DNA of 42,509 nucleotides from Sporisorium sorghi. Lineage: Eukaryota > Basidiomycota > Ustilaginomycetes > Ustilaginales > Ustilaginaceae. The position numbers were made by a program, and so were the translations under genes. Location: assembly GCA_023212695.1 (NCBI GenBank), contig JALCCG010000184.1, positions 1 to 42,509 of the forward strand. Direction: 5' to 3'. Positions 36,941 to 42,509 of this stretch are shown here, one piece after another (the first letter of the stretch is position 1; the number at the start of each line of letters is the position of its first letter). Below the pieces are notes generated by a model. That model saw nothing but the letters and a program-made list of their open reading frames with translations. It was not told the origin of the DNA and searched no databases.

Positions 36941-39844
36941 TCATGCTGCAAGCGCGGTAGGCAGAACCGCAGGCTCGCCCTCGTCCACATCCGATGCCGC
37001 GGCCACGCTCGTCCTGGCTCCAGCGATCGGTGTCATGGCTGACTGATCATGGCCCGATCTCGCCTGCAAGCCATGAAGCTCCGGTGCTAACGAGGACGCT
37101 GCCTGGTCCATGGCTGGCGTGGCAGGCGCTTCTGGCCGGCCGGGTGTCGAGATGGCCGGAGAGCCTGCTGGAGATCGCAGCGTGCTGAGATACTCGTCCT
37201 CGGTCATGTCGGCACCAAATCGAGACGCAAGCGGATCTCTGAAGCTCGAAAGATGGCTCGGGCGTGTCAAGAACGATCGCTGCGCGGCCATACTGAAGCT
37301 ACCTGTTCCAACATGAGAGCCGCCAAACGTGCTGATCTCGCCCTGAGAATCCGGACCGTTGCCATGCTTGCGCGCCTTCTGCGCCATCCAGCCGTGTCGG
37401 TTGTTCTTCTGCGTCGGCGAGGCAGCACGAGCACCCTGGCCATCGCCTGCGCTGCGGTTGCGGCTGCTGGAAGCGCCCTTGGATCCGAGGCGCAGAGCAC
37501 GCAGCAGATTGTCCATGGCGTCCTGTGCTTCGTCCTCGCTCAAGATACTGGCGAGAACGCTGATCATCTGCAGCAGACGCAATGAGACTTGCTTGATGCC
37601 ATCATCGCCGCCACCGCCGCCGGCGCTGCTACTGGACACCTCTGCAGCTGCAAAGGCGGGATCCAGCTCCGTGAGATGGGCAAAGAGGTACAAGAGCCGT
37701 TCGTAGATGGGCATGAGCACTTGGTCTCGAAAGACGACGAGCAGGATCTTGCGAACGTCGATGCGCTGCAGATCCGGGTTAACGCCTGCTGCTGCTCCAG
37801 ACTGCGTCAAGTGTGCGCCATTGCTACTGCCCGCACCACCCGCTGACGCGCCGTACGAGCAAGAGGCGGCGACGAGGCTGCGCAGTGCGGGGTCGGTATG
37901 AAGAGGGAGGAAGCAGGCTTCGCAGTATGGAAGCACCTGACCCAGGAAGAACGTCCACACTTCGACCAAGCGCAACAAGAGGCGGGTGTCCTCAAGTCCC
38001 TGAAGTTTCGAGTTGAGCGTCAGTGTTCCCGTGGACGTCAGTGACATCAAGTCGAGGGTGAGCGATTCGATGGCGTGCGTCTGGCCGCGGTCGAGCGTCT
38101 TTCGTACGTGCAGGCTGACCATCTCGTTGAGCTCCTCGATGCTGGTGCGCAGCGCTTCGCCGTTGAAGAGCGGCAAGACTCGGATACAGATCATCTGCCA
38201 GGTGTCAGACCAAGTGCCAGGGCCGATGGGAAAGGTGAGTCCGGCAGGATTAGGAGACGTCGCTCCTGCCACTGTGCCTGGCGTGCCTTGCGGATAGGCA
38301 CCGCCGAATTGGGGGTTGGGGGTATGCGGCGCTCCTAGGGAGCTGCCTACGCCTGGCGACGATGGAAAGCCCGGCCGCTCCAGTGCTCCTCCCGACCCGC
38401 CAGCATATCCGGCGATGGATCCATGACGATCGGCTGCGAGCGTCGATGATGAAGTGGAAGAAGGGTAGTAGCTGGTCGCGCCGGTCGACGACGATGGGCC
38501 TGCTTCGGAGCCGGCAAGCATGGAAGCGGCGCCTGCTCGTTCGAGTTCGCGCGCCATCATCCTGGAGTCGTACGAGTTGAGACTGCGACTGGATGCTGGC
38601 GTAGTCGTGAAGCTCTTGGAGGTGCCGTTGCCAGACAAAGCAGCGCCAGTCGCTGGTGTGGATGGGCTCATCGCTGAGCTGGGGTGAGTGGTGGAGCCGG
38701 TGGCATTGGATGCGATCGAAGCAAGCGTTGCCGAGGCTGGGAGGCCGACTGCAGCTGCTGCGGCAGCTGAAGAGGACTGACTTGGCAGCGCCGCTCCTGA
38801 GCCGGAAGTGGTGCCTGCCGAGGGTTTGGAAGCTCCTCCGCCGCCAGCGAGATGAGCTACCATGTTGGAAGTTGAGCTGGAGGAAGCTTGCTGCTGCGAG
38901 GTGAAAGCGCGAAGATGGTCGGTCTGGTTCTGGCAGAGGATGCGAACGTAGATGGGGCGGGCTGCTGCTGACTCGGACGATGGCAGAGCAGCGTTGGTGG
39001 GCGTCTTTGGCTTTGCATCGACGGGGCCCTCGACGAGGTCGGTCTGCACCTCGCCAAAGTCGGTGTACTGGGGTTGCGCGCCGGGACGAGCTGGAGGAGG
39101 CGTGGCTGTATGGGTCGTCGATGCCTTGACTGCGGCCAAGGACGTATCTGATACAGGTTGGACCTCATTGTCACCTTGAAGTGGCACTGCTAGCTCCAGG
39201 CGAGACCATCCGGTGTTTTCGAGACGCACTCGCTGGTAGGTGGCCTTTGGATCTTGCCATGGACTCGTCGAGGAGGGGGAAGAGTCATGCAGCGCCATAA
39301 AGACGCGCAAGAGCTCTGCGATGGCGATGCCGTGGGCGACGATGCAGATGTGGACGACATCGCTGGCAGCAGCTGCGTTTTGCGAGAGAGGCTTTTTGCG
39401 CAGCGCTTCGATACGTGGAAGGATGAACTGACGCACCGCCTTTGCTATCCTCGCGTTAACCTCTTCGAGCGATTCGCCGTCAGGGAAGTGAAAGTTGCGC
39501 GCATCGTCGCCGCTCGAGCCTGCCATCCACTCGGCGTGCGCATAGCTCTGACCTTCAGCCTGACCGAAGTTGATCTCTCGCAGCGATTTGGACTGCACCA
39601 GAGGCGGTGGCGGGATGGAGCGATTCGACTTGAGGATCTCGTCGGCGGTCATTGCAGCGCGCTTCAAGTCGCTGCAGTAGATGGCGGTGAGCGGCACATT
39701 GGCGAAAGACTGGCCCAATGCTCTGGCTTGGCTGACGCCGTTGAGCGTGAGAGGCGTGTCGCGAAAGCCGGCCCAGATGCCTTGCTGATTGTCCTGTGAC
39801 TCTCCATGACGGACGAGCGTCACGAGCAGACGATTCAACGCCAT
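36941..39844 (-). CDS. Histidine phosphatase - HbrB (TORC2) fusion
   Basis: A single 967-codon frame. Residues 1-~230 form a phosphoglycerate-mutase-like histidine phosphatase: LVRHGES with nucleophile H13, NFGQAEG after acid/base E90, FPDGES, and IVAHG with H171. A C-terminal block VRILCQNQTDHL (about 305) fits fungal members of that family. A long Ser/Ala/Gly-rich linker follows (about 320-535). Residues ~535-775 match the HbrB domain of TORC2 subunits (Bit61 in yeast, PRR5/Protor in animals): WQMICIRVLPLFNGEALRTS, IEELNEMVSLHVRK, VWTFFLGQVLPYCEACFLPL and VRKILLVVFRDQVLMPIYER. The tail is disordered. TORC2 regulates AGC kinases and actin/sphingolipids at the plasma membrane. No stop or clear intron separates the two halves, so the sequence supports one polypeptide; an internal Met near 328 could start a separate HbrB product. 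Confidence 0.85.
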   Translation of the reverse strand: MALNRLLVTLVRHGESQDNQQGIWAGFRDTPLTLNGVSQARALGQSFANVPLTAIYCSDLKRAAMTADEILKSNRSIPPPPLVQSKSLREINFGQAEGQSYAHAEWMAGSSGDDARNFHFPDGESLEEVNARIAKAVRQFILPRIEALRKKPLSQNAAAASDVVHICIVAHGIAIAELLRVFMALHDSSPSSTSPWQDPKATYQRVRLENTGWSRLELAVPLQGDNEVQPVSDTSLAAVKASTTHTATPPPARPGAQPQYTDFGEVQTDLVEGPVDAKPKTPTNAALPSSESAAARPIYVRILCQNQTDHLRAFTSQQQASSSSTSNMVAHLAGGGGASKPSAGTTSGSGAALPSQSSSAAAAAAVGLPASATLASIASNATGSTTHPSSAMSPSTPATGAALSGNGTSKSFTTTPASSRSLNSYDSRMMARELERAGAASMLAGSEAGPSSSTGATSYYPSSTSSSTLAADRHGSIAGYAGGSGGALERPGFPSSPGVGSSLGAPHTPNPQFGGAYPQGTPGTVAGATSPNPAGLTFPIGPGTWSDTWQMICIRVLPLFNGEALRTSIEELNEMVSLHVRKTLDRGQTHAIESLTLDLMSLTSTGTLTLNSKLQGLEDTRLLLRLVEVWTFFLGQVLPYCEACFLPLHTDPALRSLVAASCSYGASAGGAGSSNGAHLTQSGAAAGVNPDLQRIDVRKILLVVFRDQVLMPIYERLLYLFAHLTELDPAFAAAEVSSSSAGGGGGDDGIKQVSLRLLQMISVLASILSEDEAQDAMDNLLRALRLGSKGASSSRNRSAGDGQGARAASPTQKNNRHGWMAQKARKHGNGPDSQGEISTFGGSHVGTGSFSMAAQRSFLTRPSHLSSFRDPLASRFGADMTEDEYLSTLRSPAGSPAISTPGRPEAPATPAMDQAASSLAPELHGLQARSGHDQSAMTPIAGARTSVAAASDVDEGEPAVLPTALAA

Positions 39845-40765
39845 TTCAACAGCACAGCCACAGAAGGCTTGCGGCGACCTTCAGTGACTGTAGTCAGTCT
39901 GAGGTGATTGTCGGTCGTGCCGAAAGCGTGACAAGTAGAAAATGATGTTGCTTTCGGCCGCTCCGAGTCGCATAAAGCAGAGGTGATGCGCGTCGAGAAG
40001 AGCCGCCAAGGATCCTTTTTTGTGTCGGAATGAGGCGGTGACTGTGTGTGAGTGCGTGTATGTGGTCGTTGTTGAGGATGATGGTGGCTCACACACACAA
40101 CGACATCAGGGTCCGCGTAAGGAGCAGTCGGACCCTTGGAAGTCTTCCGAGGGAAAAAAAAAAAAAAAAAAAAAAAGGGCACATCACGCTGTCGCCAAAT
40201 CACGAAATTTCTCGTTGCTGCTGCACAGAGAGCTGACACAATCCGAAGATAGAACAGCTTCCTGACGAAGGTTCTCTTCTGACGACGATGGACCCTGAAT
40301 CGGGGTGGATCTACCTTCCCGATGAAATGTCCAGGCTTTCCAAGCTTTTTGACGTCACTTCACGCGCGCAGCATCAGCACTTCCGCGCAGGAGATCGCCT
40401 TCTTCTGAGATGAAAACAAGGCTTTTCAATCAAGAAGAGACTCGGTCCTGTGCATAGCCAACCTGCTTTTGCCTGTGCCTGTGTTTCAGTCAAAGCTTGA
40501 CCCTCTTGGTGGCTGAGACGGTCAAGCTTCCAAAGTGTGAGAAGGAAAAGAGCGCTGTTTCTATTTTGAGAGAAGAATCGGAGAAAAAAAGAGAGAGAAA
40601 GGCTCGGCTAACTAATCAACGCCCCGCGTTTCAGATCACAGAAGAAAGTGGCACGAGCGTCTTTTTATTTTTATTTTTATTTTTATTTTTTACCTCACAC
40701 GATCAACAGCTCTCTTCACTCTACCATTCACCTCCATCCTATCCAATCCCACCAACACAATCACA
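39845..40765. promoter_or_regulatory. Divergent region, phosphatase-HbrB / Ran-like
   Basis: About 0.9 kb between divergent starts. It includes an A run (40153-40176), TTTTTA repeats (about 40663-40690) and a pyrimidine-rich leader ahead of the Ran-like ATG. No defined factor site was found. Confidence 0.4.
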
Positions 40766-41574
40766 ATGGCTTCCGCTAAAGAGTTCAAGGTCGTGCTCGC
40801 CGGTCAGTTCGGCACGGGCAAGACCACTTTTGCCACTCGTGTCAAGTCGGCCAAGTCGGACAAGAAGGAGATCAAGGCGCTCAAGACGACTCAGTATCCC
40901 ATCCAGCTGCATACATCAGCTGGTTCCGTCAAGCTTAACCTGTACGACACCAACCTGCACGCCAAGGGAGGTCTGCCAGACGACGGCTTCTTCCGCACCG
41001 CCGACGCCGCCATTGTGTTTTTCGACCTGACCAACCAAGAAAGCTACACGGCCATGGAGGACTGGTACGATGCCGTCATCAAGGCCAACGGACGCAGGGG
41101 CAGTGAGCCGCTCCCCGTCGTCGTCGTCGGAACCAAGGCGGACAATATCAAGGTAAGCGTTTGCCCTTCTGCCCAAGACTTTTGGCAGCAAGACTCGTGA
41201 ACAAGCTGAACTGACTTTCTCTAATCACGATTGTAACGCAACAGGGCCGAGAGCTCAAGCCAGAAGCCATCGAATTCCCTCGCAAAAAGGAGCACCCGTA
41301 CCGCGAGATCTCTGCCGATGCCAAGTGAGTTATGCGCCAGGACGACGTGGGCATCTTTGTGCAATGCATGCGCTGACCCGTTGTTTCCCGTTCCCACCAT
41401 GTTTCTGCCAGCTACGGCGTCAAGGAGCTTCTGCTCGATGTCTGCAAGGCCCTGCTCGGCGACTCGGTCCAGCTGACCGACGAGGTGGACCTGGACAAGC
41501 CCAAGATCGACAAGGTCGACGAGGAGCAGCTCGAGAAGCTCTTCAGCGAGTACGAGAAGGCTGCCTCCAACTGA
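40766..41574 (+). CDS. Divergent Ran-like small GTPase, three exons
   Basis: Exons 40766-41152, 41245-41324 and 41412-41574 join (GTAAGC/CAG and GTGAGT/CAG introns of 92 and 87 nt) into 209 residues. The P-loop GQFGTGKT (residues 13-20) is intact. The order of elements and a stretch IEFPRKKEHPYREISADANY (138-157) strikingly parallel Ran (VFHRKKNLQYYDISAKSNY). But the G3 box DTAGQ is DTNLH (61-65), so the catalytic Gln is gone; G4 is TKAD (123-126); G5 SAK is SAD (152-154); and the switch regions are rearranged. The C-terminus is longer and Lys/Glu-rich (DKVDEEQLEKLFSEYEKAAS) instead of Ran's acidic DEDDDL-type end. It may bind nucleotide without normal hydrolysis and so act as a switch-like adaptor rather than in nuclear transport; that is inference. 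No prenylation Cys at the C-terminus. Confidence 0.83.
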
Positions 41575-42171
41575 TGGCATCCTCACCCTGTAGAAGCTCT
41601 TTATCAAGTGCAACAAGAGGCTCCATTGCTGTGCCGTTGCTCGGTCAAGACTCGCTTGCCTGCAACGCCCTTTCGCACGCTTTGCCGATCTCCGAAGCGT
41701 CTGATCGGCGCACCCGAAGGGTCTCGTGAGAACCAGCTTGAACGTGAGACCCTTGATCGGCGAGACCGACCCTCTAGAGTCAGTCGGAAGTGGCCCAACG
41801 TCGTTGAGCTGGCAGAGACGGCAAGAGAGCCAAAGAAATCGATCATGTCTTCTTCGCCTTCCGCGCGGCGCGATTTTCGATTCTTCTTGAAATCGGAACG
41901 TGTCAAAAACGCTGCTGATTCACCTCGTGCTGTGCTTTGGCGCCGTGCAGACCACGGAGCATCACCCTGCTGCCTGGCACATCAGACCTAGTGGCTGAGG
42001 AGACTACATTGGAACAAGTTTCAATCAGACAGCCTTGGATGTGGAAGAAGAAAAAAAAAAACAAGAGTGGTGAGCAATGGTGTCAGTTGAGAGCCTACTT
42101 GGTGGTGGATGATGCCTCTGGGAATGCTTACTGTCCAAAGGTGCACTTGCTGCTGCAGCAAGAGTGAACCA

Positions 42172-42204
<33 letters not shown>

Positions 42205-42509
42205 CAGTGGTGGTTGGTGAACATGTGGTGGTGGTGGTGGTGGTGTGTGAGAGAGAGAGGTGGGGAAGATGGATGCCCAAGAGTGCAAGGTACTGTATAT
42301 ATGCTTTTCAGATGAGGGCACATTTGAGGCAGCTGTCTTGGCAGCACTGAGGATTCCACACAGCTCTGGTGTTGCTGCTCTGCCCACAATTGATTGTTTG
42401 GCTGGCTGGCTGGCCAAAGTTGGCAAGCAAATGGTTTCAAAGAGGCAACACTGAGTCACATTGATGGCTCACCAGACTCGGATTCGGCAAGAACAGGCTG
42501 CACAAGATT
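41575..42509. other. Right edge, no gene recognised
   Basis: No gene is supported. An A run lies at 42049-42061 and GT and GGT simple repeats at about 42172-42243. The minus frame 41604-41906 has a basic KKNRKSRRAEGEED stretch but no other sign of coding. Confidence 0.45.
42172..42243. repeat. GT and GGT simple repeats
   Basis: A GT dinucleotide run (about 42172-42198) followed by a GTGGTG-rich tract (about 42224-42243), in non-coding DNA near the right edge. Confidence 0.8.

Noticed and set aside
1..42509. CRISPR arrays, integrons or prokaryotic operons
   Set aside because: The spaced-repeat pattern of a CRISPR array is absent, and introns and eukaryotic genes show a fungal nuclear sequence.

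Overview
This window looks like nuclear DNA of a basidiomycete, most probably a smut fungus (Ustilaginales). The grounds are GC-rich coding DNA, mostly intronless or one-to-two-intron genes with 80 to 120 nt introns and GTAAGT/GTGAGT donors, a set of clearly fungal proteins (Zn2Cys6 factors, HbrB, Dpb2, OPT transporter), and intergenic DNA full of CT/GA, poly-A/T and CAG-type simple repeats. The lineage is inferred from this overall style; no species is proven.

Left part (1-8.3 kb): a decayed CCHC 'gag-like' retroelement ORF (minus), mitochondrial ribosomal protein uL6m (minus) divergent from cytosolic ribosomal protein eL34 (plus), a relic of alternative oxidase (plus), an R3H-domain gene whose frame is broken at short homopolymers (minus), and a large membrane protein with a COPI-associated-like N-terminus (minus). 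Then come a tRNA-Asn(GUU) with a 123-nt intron, a YPGG/glycine-zipper protein, a two-exon TXNDC17/TRP14-like thioredoxin, and nuclear-type uracil-DNA glycosylase convergent with an aldehyde dehydrogenase, which is itself divergent from a Zn2Cys6 factor.

Middle (18.8-31.2 kb): a 2.7-kb gene-free stretch rich in homopolymers, an OPT-family transporter, a secreted NucA/NucB-type DNase (two exons), a zinc-type alcohol dehydrogenase pseudogene that lost its catalytic-zinc segment, DNA polymerase epsilon subunit B with an ACGCGT box and six GTCGCGY heptamers upstream, and a secreted GH18 protein.

Right part (31.4-42.5 kb): a small protein with a near-complete zinc cluster at its C-terminus, a decayed PIF/Harbinger-like DNA transposon bounded by a 12-bp inverted repeat with palindromic subterminal motifs, a long gene-poor interval, a 967-codon uninterrupted ORF joining a histidine-phosphatase (phosphoglycerate-mutase-like) domain to the TORC2-type HbrB/Bit61 domain, and a three-exon, strongly divergent Ran-like GTPase.

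There is no operon-like functional cluster: replication/repair genes (UNG, DPB2), translation genes and secreted enzymes are interspersed. The most unusual items are the phosphatase-HbrB fusion, the Ran-like GTPase with altered G3/G5 motifs, the alternative oxidase and alcohol dehydrogenase relics, and the transposon relic.
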